From JAJZJT01 sp964610905 (GTDB taxonomy: Bacteria; Actinomycetota; Acidimicrobiia; Acidimicrobiales; RAAP-2), in the NCBI GenBank assembly GCA_964610905.1, contig CAZSYT010000001.1:1-64000 (forward strand): a stretch of 64,000 nt of DNA. Direction: 5' to 3'. Under the pieces are notes generated by a model. That model did not search any database. It was not told where the DNA came from and saw nothing but the letters and a program-made list of their open reading frames with translations. Below, in pieces: positions 34,392 to 43,388 of the stretch. A program made the position numbers and the translations under genes. Within the stretch, counting starts at the first letter, position 1. Every line of letters begins with the position of its first letter.

Positions 34392-35398
34392 TGGATGACG
34401 TCCGCTCCGCGGGAACGTCACCGTCGCTGTCCGCGCCCGTGCGTGGCACGAACCGGTGCCTGGCACCACGTCAGGTCCGGATCGCAGGAACAGGGTGCGG
34501 GCCCTGCTCGATGCACCATCCTGGCAGACGGACCCCGACGACGCTCCTGCCGACGATCTGGGACGATCGGCACCCCGTGCTTCGCGGGCCGGTGACCACG
34601 CTCAGCGCGACCTCCCAGACCCGCCCCCACTGGACTTCCCCACCTCCGGGGACCCATCCGCAGGGTGGGCTCCTCCCCAGGCTGGTGGACTGGCCACCAC
34701 GACCCCACCGGCCGAGGAGAGGACCCCACCGGCCGAGGAGAGGAGCCCCACCGTCGACGTCGACACCAGAAGGACGACCTGGGGATCGCAGCAGTGGGGA
34801 AGCGGGATGGTCGATCGCAGCGATCGCCCGGCAAGCCGGCCGGCACCGTCCGGCTCGTGCGCCACCACGACGGAGCGGCGCGCGGCCTCGTCCAACGGAC
34901 GCTGCGCCTCGCCCCGGCACCGGCAGCGGCAGCGGCCGAGCTGCAGAGCATGCCGACCAGGCGGGGACCCACCGCCGACACGCGGCACGGCGACGCCTAC
35001 GACGTCTACCGGCTCCTCTGCTCCGAACCCGGCCAGGTGATGGCACTCCGCAGGGCCGTAGGGCCGCAGGGCCGCTCGACCTCCCGACGTGGTGCGCCGG
35101 ATACCTCGTGGAGCTCTCCGTGGCCACCAGTGTCCGCACCGCCAGGTGGAGGTCCGACGTCGCCGGGATCGACGCCCCGTCTGCCGCGCAGGCCGAGGTC
35201 GTCGGGTCGCTCGCCGCCGGTGAGGACCACGACGCCGTGGTGGAGCAGTCGACCGAGCTGGCTGACCGCTGTCGTCCGTTCGGGCAGGAACCAGCCCCGC
35301 TCGTCGAAGGGCCGGTGGCTGGCGATCCCGAGGGCGCTCGTTCGTAGCAGTGCCCCGAGCTTCGAGCCGGTCGACTCGACGAGGGCGTTGGACGGGTT
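34392..35398. other. about 1 kb of decayed, gene-free sequence
   Basis: No intact gene fits here. A perfect 21-bp tandem duplication occupies 34701-34721 and 34722-34742 (core CCCCACCGGCCGAGGAGAG) followed by a partial third copy. On the plus strand near 34990-35050 a short segment reads HGDAYDVYRLL, as in nucleotidyltransferase-type proteins, and near 34805 GWSIAAIARQAGR resembles a transposase helix-turn-helix. Both are isolated and may be chance. The right end contains the istB-like remnant listed separately. Confidence 0.5.
35185..35350 (-). pseudogene. remnant of an IS21-type istB ATPase
   Basis: The minus frame reads SHRPFDERGWFLPERTTAVS followed by QLGRLLHHGVVVL and LTGGERPDDLGLR. This matches the end of IstB-like transposition ATPases, which have (T)SNRPF-EWG, then DRLLHH and a G-(D/E)-SYR-R motif. 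Walker A and B regions are missing and the sequence runs on into low-complexity frame, so it is a truncated scar of an insertion sequence. No terminal inverted repeats were found. Confidence 0.5.
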
Positions 35399-35602
35399 GT
35401 GGGGCACGGAGGCCTCGGTGTCGGTCTGGTGGAACCGAGCGAGACGGTGGAGGAGGCCCTGCGCCGCGACGTGCTGGAGGAGGTCGGGATCCGAGCCGGC
35501 GCGGCGTGGTTCGCCCCCGACGGCCTGCCGGACGCCCCCGCCCCGGTCCGCATCGCCCGCCGGCTGATCGACGACTCGCCGTACCGGTCCGGGGTCCGCT
35601 GA
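35399..35602 (+). pseudogene. truncated Nudix hydrolase (NudC-like) remnant
   Basis: A 67-codon piece contains a Nudix box, G-x5-E-x7-R-D-x-L-EE-x-G-I (GLVEPSETVEEALRRDVLEE; Asp in place of the first Glu of REUXEE). It jumps directly to AWFAPDGLPDAPAPVRIARR, which looks like the C-terminal end of NADH pyrophosphatases. The N-terminal zinc domain and about 50 residues between box and tail are absent. It overlaps the istB-like scar region and is almost certainly non-functional. Confidence 0.55.
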
Positions 35603-35620
35603 TCGGAGCGCTGTCAGGGA

Positions 35621-36130
35621 TCAGACGATGGTCGGCCCGTTCTCGGTGCCGACCCACAGCAGCAGGTCGGTGACGGGCGATTCGTCGGCACGGTGCTCCG
35701 ACGTGGCGGCGTCACGGACGAGCTCGTGGAGCCGGTCCAGGACGCGGATCCGGCGGCTGAGCTCGGTCTGCTTCTGCTGCAGGATGGCCTGCGTCCGGGC
35801 CGACGCCGACGCGCCGGTCAGCGCGAACCGCCCGAGCTCGGCGATCTCCTCGAGTCCGAAGCCCAGCTGCTTCAGGACCTTGGCCCCTTCGAGGTAGAAC
35901 ACGTAGGCACGCGGATAGCGGCGGGTCCCGGCCGACGTACGCGGAGGGGCCGGCAGGATCCCCAGCTCCTCGTAGTAGCGGATGGTCCGGGTGGAGACCG
36001 CCGCCAGCTTGGCCAGCTCCCCGATGCTCAGCTGCTCCGGTTCGGGCTGGCGCCCGGCACGCACCGTTCGCTCGGCCTGCTGCTCCTCGGCCGCCGGCCG
36101 TGCCGGGGTCTCTTCGGGGATGGAAGCCAT
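35621..36130 (-). CDS. MerR-family regulator (paralogue 1)
   Basis: A 169-residue regulator. After a proline/glutamate-rich leader, residues about 33-100 form the MerR winged helix (LSIGELAKLAAVSTRTIRYYEELGILP region with TRRYPRAYVFYLEGAKVLKQLGF), followed by a long dimerisation helix (QAILQQKQTELSRRIRVLDRLHELV). No metal-binding cysteines are present, so it is not a metal sensor. It strongly resembles the second MerR at 43389-43949. LiuR, a proteobacterial MerR-type regulator of branched-chain acyl-CoA catabolism, is the closest functional analogue I know. The ATGTT-type operator family in this island is its probable target. Confidence 0.88.
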   Translation of the reverse strand: MASIPEETPARPAAEEQQAERTVRAGRQPEPEQLSIGELAKLAAVSTRTIRYYEELGILPAPPRTSAGTRRYPRAYVFYLEGAKVLKQLGFGLEEIAELGRFALTGASASARTQAILQQKQTELSRRIRVLDRLHELVRDAATSEHRADESPVTDLLLWVGTENGPTIV

Positions 36131-36214
36131 GTGTGACCTCACCGTGCTCGAAGGAAGGGGCGTCCGTGGCGCTGCCGACCTGCCCGGGCTCCGTCGTCCG
36201 CTATCTCCTGGACC

Positions 36215-36991
36215 TCAGTGCAGGCTCCAGCCGCCGTCGACGGCGAGCGTGATGCCGTTGATGTACGAGCCGGCGTCGGAGGCCAGCAGCAGCAGGGCGC
36301 CCGAGAGCTCCGACACCTCTCCCACCCGTCCCATCGGAGTGCGGGCGAGCACCTTCTCCTTGCCGACGTCGGTGGCCAACAGCGGGCCGGTGAGCTCGGA
36401 ATCGAAGAAGCTCGGGGCGAGCGCGTTCACGCGGATGCCCCGTCGCCCTCCCCACTGCATGGCGAGGTCCCGGGTCATCCCGAGCATTCCGGCCTTGGAG
36501 GCGGAGTACGCGACCTGCGGGATCTCGCTGCCGCTGATGCCGAGCACGGACGACACGTTGACGATCGAGCCACCGTGGCCGGCGGCGATGCACGCCTGTC
36601 CGAACGCCTGCGCCATGTACCAGGCGCCCACCAGGTTGGTCTGCAGGACGTCGTTGAAGTTGCCCGGGTCCTCCTTGTGCGCCGGGGTCGCATAGCCGAC
36701 ACCGGCGTTGTTGACCAGCACGTCGACCCGGCCGTGCTCGGAGACGGCCGCGTCGACGAGCCGCCTGCACTGCGCGGCGTCGGAGACGTCGGTGGCGACG
36801 GCCAGGCACCGCCGGCCGAGCGCCTCCACCTTCTTCCTGGTCTCGTCGAGGCGGTCCACCCGGCGCGCGCCGAGCACCAGGTCGGCACCGGCATCGGCCA
36901 GTACCTCGGCGAACGCCGCACCGAGCCCCGAGGACGCGCCGGTCACGATGGCCACCCTGCCGTCGAGGCGGAACTGGTCGAGCACGCTCAT
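36215..36991 (-). CDS. short-chain dehydrogenase/reductase
   Basis: A 258-residue classical SDR using NAD(P). Features: TGASSGLG cofactor loop (residues 17-24), DVS at the adenine side, NNAGVG, catalytic Ser147/148, Tyr162 and Lys166 in AYSASKAG, and the FabG-like end LLLASDAGSYINGITLAVDGG. It probably oxidises a 3-hydroxyacyl-CoA or similar alcohol in the surrounding degradation pathway. It is about 69% identical over the first 170 residues to the SDR at 50121-50897, so the two are recent paralogues. It lies 51 bases after the enoyl-CoA hydratase gene in the same direction. Confidence 0.9.
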   Translation of the reverse strand: MSVLDQFRLDGRVAIVTGASSGLGAAFAEVLADAGADLVLGARRVDRLDETRKKVEALGRRCLAVATDVSDAAQCRRLVDAAVSEHGRVDVLVNNAGVGYATPAHKEDPGNFNDVLQTNLVGAWYMAQAFGQACIAAGHGGSIVNVSSVLGISGSEIPQVAYSASKAGMLGMTRDLAMQWGGRRGIRVNALAPSFFDSELTGPLLATDVGKEKVLARTPMGRVGEVSELSGALLLLASDAGSYINGITLAVDGGWSLH

Positions 36992-37042
36992 GCACAAGTC
37001 CTTGTCTGTCGTGCGCCCTCGTCCGCCGGGGTCGGGCAACGG

Positions 37043-37834
37043 TCACTCACCGCGGAACTCCGGCTCCCGGTGCTCGGCGAAGGCGGTCCGGCCCTCCTCG
37101 ACGTCCTTGGAGGCGAAGATCGCCGGCATCAGGTTCTCCCCCTGGCGGTAGTGCTCGCCCGCAGCCTTGTTCAGGGTCCACTTGGTGAAGGAGACCGCCA
37201 GCGGGGCGCGCTTGGCCATGCGCGTGGCCAGTGCGGTGTACTCGTCCACCAGCTGCTCGTGGGGCACGACCTTGTTGACGATCCCGAACTCGCGGGCCTC
37301 CTCGGCGTTCAGGTCGTCGGAGGTGAGCGCCATCCAGGCCACGCGGCGGCGGCCGATCATGTCGACGCCGCGGGTGATGGTCACTGCGGGCACCAGGCCG
37401 TGGTTCATCTCTCGGAGCCCGAAGCGAGCCTTGTCCGACGCGAGGGCCAGGTCGCAGGCCAGCACGATCTCGGTCCCGAACCCGAACGCGTAGCCGTTGA
37501 CGGCGGCGATGACCGGCTTGGGCAGCCGCTCGATCGCCTCGAAGGGCGCGTGCGCCTGGCGGATGAAGCTGCGGCAGTTCGCCATGTTGTCGAAGGTCAT
37601 GCCACCGAGGTCGGCACCGGCGGAGAATGCCCGGCTGTCGCCCCCGGTCAGCACCACGGCGCGGACCCGGTCGTCCGCGTCGAACGACCGGATGGTCTCC
37701 GCCAGCTCGTGGAAGAGCGTCGGGCTCCCGGCGTTCAGGACGTCCGGGCGGTGCAGGGTGACGACCGCGAACCGCGGTTCGAGGTGCGTCTCCACGTACA
37801 GCGTTTCCATGTCGGTCCGCTCCACATCGGCCAC
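37043..37834 (-). CDS. enoyl-CoA hydratase/isomerase family protein
   Basis: A 263-residue crotonase. The first oxyanion segment is SRAFSAGADLGGM and the second is GYAFGFGTEIVLACDLALAS (residues about 110-130), with FGLREMNHGLVPAV following. The usual catalytic Glu positions are only partly evident, so hydratase and isomerase activities cannot be separated. The GTG at 37834 has GAAGGAAGG seven bases before it. A perfect TTTACGTT-C-AACGTAAA operator lies 25 bases upstream, placing the ECH-SDR pair under MerR control. Confidence 0.88.
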   Translation of the reverse strand: MADVERTDMETLYVETHLEPRFAVVTLHRPDVLNAGSPTLFHELAETIRSFDADDRVRAVVLTGGDSRAFSAGADLGGMTFDNMANCRSFIRQAHAPFEAIERLPKPVIAAVNGYAFGFGTEIVLACDLALASDKARFGLREMNHGLVPAVTITRGVDMIGRRRVAWMALTSDDLNAEEAREFGIVNKVVPHEQLVDEYTALATRMAKRAPLAVSFTKWTLNKAAGEHYRQGENLMPAIFASKDVEEGRTAFAEHREPEFRGE

Positions 37835-37859
37835 GGCGGTACCTTCCTTCGAGTTTTCT

Positions 37860-37876
37860 TTTACGTTCAACGTAAA
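37860..37876. promoter_or_regulatory. MerR-type operator, perfect copy
   Basis: TTTACGTTCAACGTAAA is a perfect 8+1+8 palindrome, the best of nine related sites. On the minus strand TATACT (37881-37876) directly adjoins it as a -10 for the enoyl-CoA hydratase gene, so the operator covers the transcription start. The sequence composition is strikingly AT-rich here. Confidence 0.85.
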
Positions 37877-38013
37877 GTATACTGTACACGTTCCGGCGAC
37901 GCCAGGGGCTGGCCCGGGAACGGGGACGCCAGGACGGCGGTCGCCCCCCCGGACGGGTGTCGCCGTCCCGGAGCGTGTGGTGCCGGACGGCCGGCCGGTC
38001 GGCGTCCCTCGCC

Positions 38014-39219
38014 CTACCCGACGTAGGGCCGCTCGCGGCGCAGCTCCTGGCGCGCCACCGTCCGGCGGTGCACGGCGTCGGGGCCGTCGACGACCCGCAG
38101 CGCCCGGGCCCAGGCGTAGAAGTACGCCAGCGGCGTGTCGTCGCTCAGGCCCATGGCCCCGAACACCTCCATGGCGCGGTCGATGACGCGGGTGGCCATC
38201 GCCGGTGCCGCCACCTTGATCCCCGCGATCTCCGACCGCGCCCCCTTCGCCCCATACCGGTCGATGAGCCAGGCGGTGCGGTAGACGTACAGGCGCACCT
38301 GGTCGATCTCGATACGCGACTGCGCCACGAGCTCCTGCACGGCACCGTGGTCGGACAGCTTGGTGCCGAACGCGGACCGGTACCCGGCCCGGTCGACCAT
38401 CAGCGCCAGCGCCCGCTCCGCCATGCCGATCGCCCGCATGGCATGGTGGATGCGGCCCGGTCCGAGGCGCGCCTGGGCGATGCGGAACCCGTCGCCCTCG
38501 CCCCCGAGCAGGTTGGCGGCCGGCACCCGCACGTCGCGGAACACGACCTCCGAATGCCCGTGCTGGTCCTGGTAGCCGAAGATCGGCAGATGCCGCTCGA
38601 CGTGCACGCCGGGCGTGTCCCGGGGGACGAGGACCATCGACTGCTGACGGTGCGGGTCGGCGTCGGGGTCCGTCTTGCCCATGACGATGAGGATCGTGCA
38701 GCGTTCGTCGGCCGTGCCCGTGATCCACCACTTGCGCCCGTTGACGACGTACTCGTCCCCGTCCCGGCGGATCACCGTGGCGATGTTGGTCGCGTCGGAC
38801 GAGGCGACGTCGGGCTCGCTCATCGCGAACGCCGAGCGGATGTCGCCGGTGAGCAGCGGTTGGAGCCACGTCGCCTTCTGCTCCGGCGTCGCGAACAGGC
38901 TCAAGGTCTCCATGTTGCCGGAGTCGGGCGCCTGGCAGTTGATGGCCTCGGGGGCGATCACCGGCGACCAGCCGGTGATCTCGGCGACCGCCGCGTAGTC
39001 GACGTTGCTCATCCCTGCCACGTCGGGAAGGAACAGGTTCCACAGCCCACGCCTGCGGGCGGAGTCCTTCAGGCGCTCCATCACGGGCGGGTGGCTGTGC
39101 TCGCCGTGCGCGTCCAGGTGCTCGCGCCACAGCGGCTCGGCGGGGAAGACCTCCTCGCGCATGAACTGCCACATCCGCTCGCTGGCATCGCGCGCCGCCG
39201 GCGACAGCTCGAAGTCCAT
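38014..39219 (-). CDS. acyl-CoA dehydrogenase of the ACAD10/11 type
   Basis: A 401-residue FAD enzyme. The N-terminal segment RGLWNLFLPD, the substrate loop APDSGNMETLSLFATPEQK (19 residues), FAMSEPDVASSDATNI, LGPGRIHHAMRAIG and MEVFGAMGLSDDTPLAY are characteristic of ACAD10/ACAD11-like proteins. In animals these act on 4-hydroxyacyl-CoAs with a fused kinase; here the kinase-like partner is encoded at 55326-56339. It could also be a plain long-chain dehydrogenase. The operator at 39245-39261 is 25 bases upstream of the ATG at 39219. The 137-base gap after its stop up to the hydratase operator shows nothing else. Confidence 0.88.
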   Translation of the reverse strand: MDFELSPAARDASERMWQFMREEVFPAEPLWREHLDAHGEHSHPPVMERLKDSARRRGLWNLFLPDVAGMSNVDYAAVAEITGWSPVIAPEAINCQAPDSGNMETLSLFATPEQKATWLQPLLTGDIRSAFAMSEPDVASSDATNIATVIRRDGDEYVVNGRKWWITGTADERCTILIVMGKTDPDADPHRQQSMVLVPRDTPGVHVERHLPIFGYQDQHGHSEVVFRDVRVPAANLLGGEGDGFRIAQARLGPGRIHHAMRAIGMAERALALMVDRAGYRSAFGTKLSDHGAVQELVAQSRIEIDQVRLYVYRTAWLIDRYGAKGARSEIAGIKVAAPAMATRVIDRAMEVFGAMGLSDDTPLAYFYAWARALRVVDGPDAVHRRTVARQELRRERPYVG

Positions 39220-39244
39220 GGCGCATGGTACCAAGACCTTCCAT

Positions 39245-39261
39245 TGGACGTTAAGTGTCAG
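39245..39261. promoter_or_regulatory. MerR-type operator between divergent genes
   Basis: TGGACGTTAAGTGTCAG fits TTTACGTTNAACGTAAA with 10 of 16 arm positions. It sits in the 88-base space between the ACAD10/11-like gene (minus) and the flavoprotein gene (plus). A TTGACA hexamer on the minus strand (39267-39262) overlaps its edge as a likely -35. Confidence 0.6.
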
Positions 39262-39307
39262 TGTCAATAGGCTCGTCCCGAAAGGCGGCAGAGCCGAGGA
39301 GGGACCG

Positions 39308-40771
39308 GTGTCGGAGCAGGCTTCGGTGGTCACCGCCGACAGCGTCGCCGAGTGGGACGAGACGGTCGACGTCCTCGTGGTCGGCTACGGGATCGCCGGT
39401 GCCTGCGCCGCCCTCGAGGCGCAGCGAGCCGGTGCCGACGTGCTCGTGGTGGAGCGGGCGGGCGGTCCCGGCGGGTCCAGCATCCTCTCGTCGGGCATCT
39501 TCTACCTCGGCGGCGGCACCGCCCTGCAGCGGGACCTGGGGCACCAGGACGACCCCGAGGAGATGTACAAGTTCCTGCTGGCCAGCACCAACGCGCCCGA
39601 TGCCTCCATCGTGCGCTCCTACTGCCACGGCAGCCCGGCGCACTTCGACTGGCTCGAGGCGCAGGGAGTGCCCTTCGAGCGCAGCTACTTCGGCGGAAAG
39701 TCGGTGGTCCTGACGAGGACCACCGGGCTGTTCAGCACCGGCAACGAGAAGGCCTGGCCGTACCGGGAGATCGCCCGGCCGGCACCGCGCGGGCACAAGG
39801 TCGCCGGCGAGGGCGAGCACGCCGGCGCCGTCGGCATGCAGGCGATCCTGGCCACCTGCCAGGCCGAGCAGGTCCCGGCGATGGTCGACACGCGCGTCAC
39901 CGCGCTCGTCGCCGGCGAGGTGAGCGGGGTCGTCGGCGTGCGTGCCCGGCACGAGGGTGCCGACTTCCACGTGCGGGCGCGCCGCGGCGTCGTGCTCGGT
40001 ACCGGTGGCTTCAACTTCGACCCGGGGATGCTCGCCGACCACGTCCCTGCGCTGGCCGGCACGTCGGAACCGCTGGGCATCCCCTACAACGACGGCGCGG
40101 GCATCGTGCTCGGAGTGTCGGCCGGTGCCGGCACGCAGTCGATGGGGGGGACCATCGCGACCGGCTCGTTCTACCCACCGAGCGGGCTCATCAAGGGGGT
40201 GCTCGTCAACCTGCGGGGAGAGCGCTTCGTGGCGGAGGACTCCTATCACGGGCGCACGGCCGCGTTCATCATGGAGCAACCGGACCAGAAGGCCTACCTG
40301 GTCGTCGACACCGCCACGTTCGCCTACCCGAAGATCGCCGCGCACCGGCACACGCTGGTGGACGGATGGGAGACCGTCGAGGAGATGGAGCGGGCCCTCG
40401 GCATGCCCACTGGTGCGCTCGTCGCCACGCTGGCGGCGTACAACGAGCACGCGGCCCGCGGCGAAGACCCGGAGCTCCTGAAGCACCCTGACTGGCTGGT
40501 GCCGCTGACGCACGGACCGTGGGCGGCGTTCGACGTCTCGTTCGACACGTCCTCCTACCTCTTCATGACCCTCGGCGGGCTGCGCACAGACGCCGACGCC
40601 CGGGTGCTGACACCCCGGGGCCGCCCCGTGCCCGGGCTGTACGCGGCAGGGGCGTGCGCATCGACCATCGCCCAGGACGGCAAGGGGTACGCCAGCGGAC
40701 TGAGCCTCGGTCCCGGATCGTTCTTCGGCCGGGTCGCCGGCTGCCACGCCGCGAACCGCCAGCCGGCCTGA
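39308..40771 (+). CDS. FAD-dependent oxidoreductase (KstD / fumarate-reductase flavoprotein type)
   Basis: A 487-residue flavoprotein. The dinucleotide motif is VVGYGIAGACAALEAQRAGA (20 residues, near residue 25), followed by VVERAGGPGGSS. The substrate-capping domain spans about residues 120-330, and the FAD tail motif is PVPGLYAAGACAST near residue 440, with GLSLGPGSFFGRVAG. Relatives are 3-ketosteroid dehydrogenases, fumarate and urocanate reductases. It may dehydrogenate a cyclic ketone or reduce an enoate in the pathway. GTG start at 39308 preceded by GAGGAGGG. Divergent from the ACAD10/11 gene with a shared operator. Confidence 0.82.
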   Translation: MSEQASVVTADSVAEWDETVDVLVVGYGIAGACAALEAQRAGADVLVVERAGGPGGSSILSSGIFYLGGGTALQRDLGHQDDPEEMYKFLLASTNAPDASIVRSYCHGSPAHFDWLEAQGVPFERSYFGGKSVVLTRTTGLFSTGNEKAWPYREIARPAPRGHKVAGEGEHAGAVGMQAILATCQAEQVPAMVDTRVTALVAGEVSGVVGVRARHEGADFHVRARRGVVLGTGGFNFDPGMLADHVPALAGTSEPLGIPYNDGAGIVLGVSAGAGTQSMGGTIATGSFYPPSGLIKGVLVNLRGERFVAEDSYHGRTAAFIMEQPDQKAYLVVDTATFAYPKIAAHRHTLVDGWETVEEMERALGMPTGALVATLAAYNEHAARGEDPELLKHPDWLVPLTHGPWAAFDVSFDTSSYLFMTLGGLRTDADARVLTPRGRPVPGLYAAGACASTIAQDGKGYASGLSLGPGSFFGRVAGCHAANRQPA

Positions 40772-40984
40772 TCCCTGCTCCATCGCCACGCCACGGTCGA
40801 CGAGGTGAAGCAACGCCTGGCCGTCCGCGGAACATGCCCTTCCACCGGGAGGGATGGGAGTAGCGGCACGACCATCCGTCCCCTGGCGAACGGGCACCGT
40901 CCCGACGCGATCTTCCGACGAGCACGTGGACCTGTCCGGACGACCTGGCTCGATCACCGTCGGCCGGGGCACGTGGGTGGGACA

Positions 40985-41127
40985 GGCGGTCGAGGCGGTC
41001 GAGGCGGTCGACGAGGAGGCCAGGGAGGACATCGACGAGGCGGCGGGCGGCGTCGCCCAGGAGGCAGCGACCGCCTCTGGCGACCGCCTCTGGCGACCGC
41101 CTCTGGCGACCGCCTCTGGCGACCGCC
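40985..41127. repeat. 9-bp and 13-bp tandem repeats in a 669-base gap
   Basis: The gap 40772-41440 has no convincing gene. It holds three copies of GGCGGTCGA (40985-41011) and four exact copies of the 13-mer GCGACCGCCTCTG plus nine bases of a fifth (41067-41127). Open frames cross the repeats but translate to low-complexity peptides. The remainder shows nothing I can name. Confidence 0.8.
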
Positions 41128-41440
41128 ACCGCCTCGTCGTGCCGCGCACGAGGTCCGTCTCGGCCCACGGTGCGCTGCTCTTCGGCTGGCGCTGCCACGC
41201 CTTCGTCACCCACCGGGTGGGCACGACCTCGTGCGCTGGATGGCCGTGCTCGCAGCGGCTCGCCCCGGCCCCGCCGCCCCCGACTCGAGCCAACCCGCCG
41301 CAGGGTGACGCCCGGGTCGAACGCGTCCCGATGCAACCGGCCCCACGTCCGGCACCCGAGCACCGCGCACCAACCTGGTGCCGACCGACGCGCAGCGCGT
41401 CACGGGTGCTCCGACAGTGGACCCAGGCCGAGCCCCGCCG

Positions 41441-42589
41441 TCAGAACCCCAGGTCGCGGCCGATGATCTCCTTCATGATCTCGGTGGTGCCGCCGAAGAT
41501 GGTGTGGACCCGGGCGTCCCGCCAGGCGCGGGAGATCGGGTACTCGTCCATGTAGCCGTACCCGCCGTGGAGCTGCACGCAGGTGTCCGTCACCCGCTTC
41601 ATGACCTCGGTCGCCCACCACTTCACCTTGGCGGCTCCGACCGCGGTGAGGCGGCCAGCGTTGTGGTCCACCACGCACCGGTCGATGTAGTGCTGGGTGA
41701 CCTCGATCTCGGTGGCCATCTCGGCGAGCTTGAACCGGCTGTTCTGGAAGCTGCCGATCGGCTGGCCGAAGGCCTTGCGGTCGTGGCAGTAGGCGACGGT
41801 CCAGGCGAACGCCGCGCGGGCGGCGGCGCCGGCGACGACGGCGATCGACAGCCGCTCCTGGGGCAGGTTGTCCATCAGGTGGCCGAAGGCGCCGTTCTCG
41901 CGGCCCAGCAGGTTCTCGGCCGGGACGCGCACGTCGTCGAACACCAGCTCGGCGGTGTCCTGGGCGTGCATGCCCGCCTTGGACAGCCGCCGACCGCGCT
42001 CGAACCCCGGCATCCCCCGCTCGACGACCAGCAGGCTCATCCCCCGCGCCCCGGCCTCCGGGTCGGTCTTGGCCACGACGATCACGAGGTCGGCGTGGAT
42101 CCCGTTGGTGATGAACGTCTTCGTGCCGTTCACGACGTACGAACCACCGTCGCGGCGCGCCGTGGTGCGCACCCCCTTCAGGTCGCTGCCGGCGTCGGGC
42201 TCCGTCATGGCGATGGCCGTGACGATGTCACCCGAGCAGAACCCGGGCAGCCAGCGGGCATGCTGCTCCGGCGTGCCGAGCTCCACGAGGTACGGCGCCA
42301 CCACGTCGTTGTGCAGTCCGAACCCCGACGAGAGCGACAGCATGTTCGACTGCGCGAGCTCCTCGGTCAGGACCGCGTTGAAGCGGAAGTCCGGCACGCC
42401 CCCGCCGCCGTGCTGCTCGGGGACGGACATCCCGAGGAAGCCAGCCTCCCCGGCCCGGTTCCAGAGGAGCCGGTCGACCATCCCCTCGTGCTCCCAGCGC
42501 TCGTACTCCTTCGCCACGTGACGCTCGATGAACGTGCGCACCGAGTCGCGAAAGGCGACGTGGTCGGGCTCGAAGAGGTTCCGTTCCAT
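41441..42589 (-). CDS. acyl-CoA dehydrogenase
   Basis: A 382-residue FAD enzyme of normal size. Motifs: MSVPEQHGGGGVPD, AIAMTEPDAGSDLKGV, YVVNGTKTFITNG, the mid-region NLPQERLSIAVVAG, whose Glu matches the isovaleryl-CoA-dehydrogenase-type catalytic base, and the C-terminal QLHGGYGYMDEYP and FGGTTEIMKEIIGRDLG. The usual MCAD Glu position is Gly, supporting the alternative base. Substrate is probably a medium or branched acyl-CoA. It lies 72 bases after the MaoC gene in the same direction, both downstream of the operator at 43145. Confidence 0.93.
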   Translation of the reverse strand: MERNLFEPDHVAFRDSVRTFIERHVAKEYERWEHEGMVDRLLWNRAGEAGFLGMSVPEQHGGGGVPDFRFNAVLTEELAQSNMLSLSSGFGLHNDVVAPYLVELGTPEQHARWLPGFCSGDIVTAIAMTEPDAGSDLKGVRTTARRDGGSYVVNGTKTFITNGIHADLVIVVAKTDPEAGARGMSLLVVERGMPGFERGRRLSKAGMHAQDTAELVFDDVRVPAENLLGRENGAFGHLMDNLPQERLSIAVVAGAAARAAFAWTVAYCHDRKAFGQPIGSFQNSRFKLAEMATEIEVTQHYIDRCVVDHNAGRLTAVGAAKVKWWATEVMKRVTDTCVQLHGGYGYMDEYPISRAWRDARVHTIFGGTTEIMKEIIGRDLGF

Positions 42590-42661
42590 GGCGTCTCCGT
42601 CGCTGCGGGCCCGTCGTCACTCCTGCCGGTGCGACGACGGGCCACGTTCCGAGTGGATGGG

Positions 42662-43117
42662 TCAGGCGGACGGGGTCCCGGCGCTCTCCGGGCTGGACCC
42701 GACCCAGATCCGGATCTTCGCCGACACCACGACGTCGCCCTTCTGGTTGACGATGTGCTCTTGGACCACGACCGTTCCGCCGGACGTCTTGTCCTGCTTC
42801 TCGAGCACCTCCATCACGGGGTGGACCGTGTCGCCGAAGAAGACCGGCGCCAGGAACCGCACCTCGTCCATGCCCAGGAACGCCTGCACCCGCCCGGGGA
42901 GGAGCGGGATCAGGCCCGCACCGCACGACAGCACCAGCAGGCCGTGGGCGATCCGCTGCCCGAACGGCGTGGTCTTCGCGTACTCGGCGTCCATGTGCAG
43001 GCCGAAGTGGTCCCCGGTGACCCCGGCGAAGTTGACGACGTGCGTCTCGGTGATCGTGACACCGCTGAACTCGCGTCGGTCGCCGACCTCGAGCTCGTCG
43101 TAGTACCTGTCGAACAT
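42662..43117 (-). CDS. MaoC-like hotdog acyl-CoA hydratase
   Basis: A 151-residue single-hotdog protein. The (R)-specific hydratase motif is clear: VTGDHFGLHMDAEYAKTTPF with the catalytic Asp/His pair, and RIAHGLLVLSCGAGL on the central helix. It probably hydrates a 2-enoyl-CoA made by the dehydrogenase encoded next. Start 43117 (MFDRYYDEL) fits the family N-terminus; the longer frame begins inside the promoter region. Confidence 0.9.
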   Translation of the reverse strand: MFDRYYDELEVGDRREFSGVTITETHVVNFAGVTGDHFGLHMDAEYAKTTPFGQRIAHGLLVLSCGAGLIPLLPGRVQAFLGMDEVRFLAPVFFGDTVHPVMEVLEKQDKTSGGTVVVQEHIVNQKGDVVVSAKIRIWVGSSPESAGTPSA

Positions 43118-43144
43118 CCGCGCTCCAGGCGTCGCATCTCGCAC

Positions 43145-43161
43145 TTGACGTCCAACGTTAT
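43145..43161 (-). promoter_or_regulatory. MerR-type operator upstream of maoC
   Basis: TTGACGTCCAACGTTAT matches the consensus at 12 of 16 arm positions and lies 27 bases before the MaoC start, almost the same spacing as for the hydratase and ACAD10/11 genes. Confidence 0.7.
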
Positions 43162-43388
43162 ATCACGCTTCGTCGCCGGCGGTCAGCCCGTGCGAGGACG
43201 GGCTCCGGGCCGGCGGCGGTCGGGTGAGGGACTCCGGGCGGTGGGTCCACCGTCGAGCGGCGGTTCCGAGGTTGCACGAGCATCCCGGCTGGCCTTGGGG
43301 GCGGCGACGTGGAGCCGCCACGCCGCTCGTCAGCGAAGCGCCAAGGGTCGGAGGCACGGGGCCCTCGTGGTGGATGCCTCTGGGCGGG

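Noticed and set aside
36215..39333. Long plus-strand frames opposite the SDR, hydratase and dehydrogenase genes
   Set aside because: They are rich in His, Arg, Gly and Pro and lack family motifs; they mirror real minus-strand genes.
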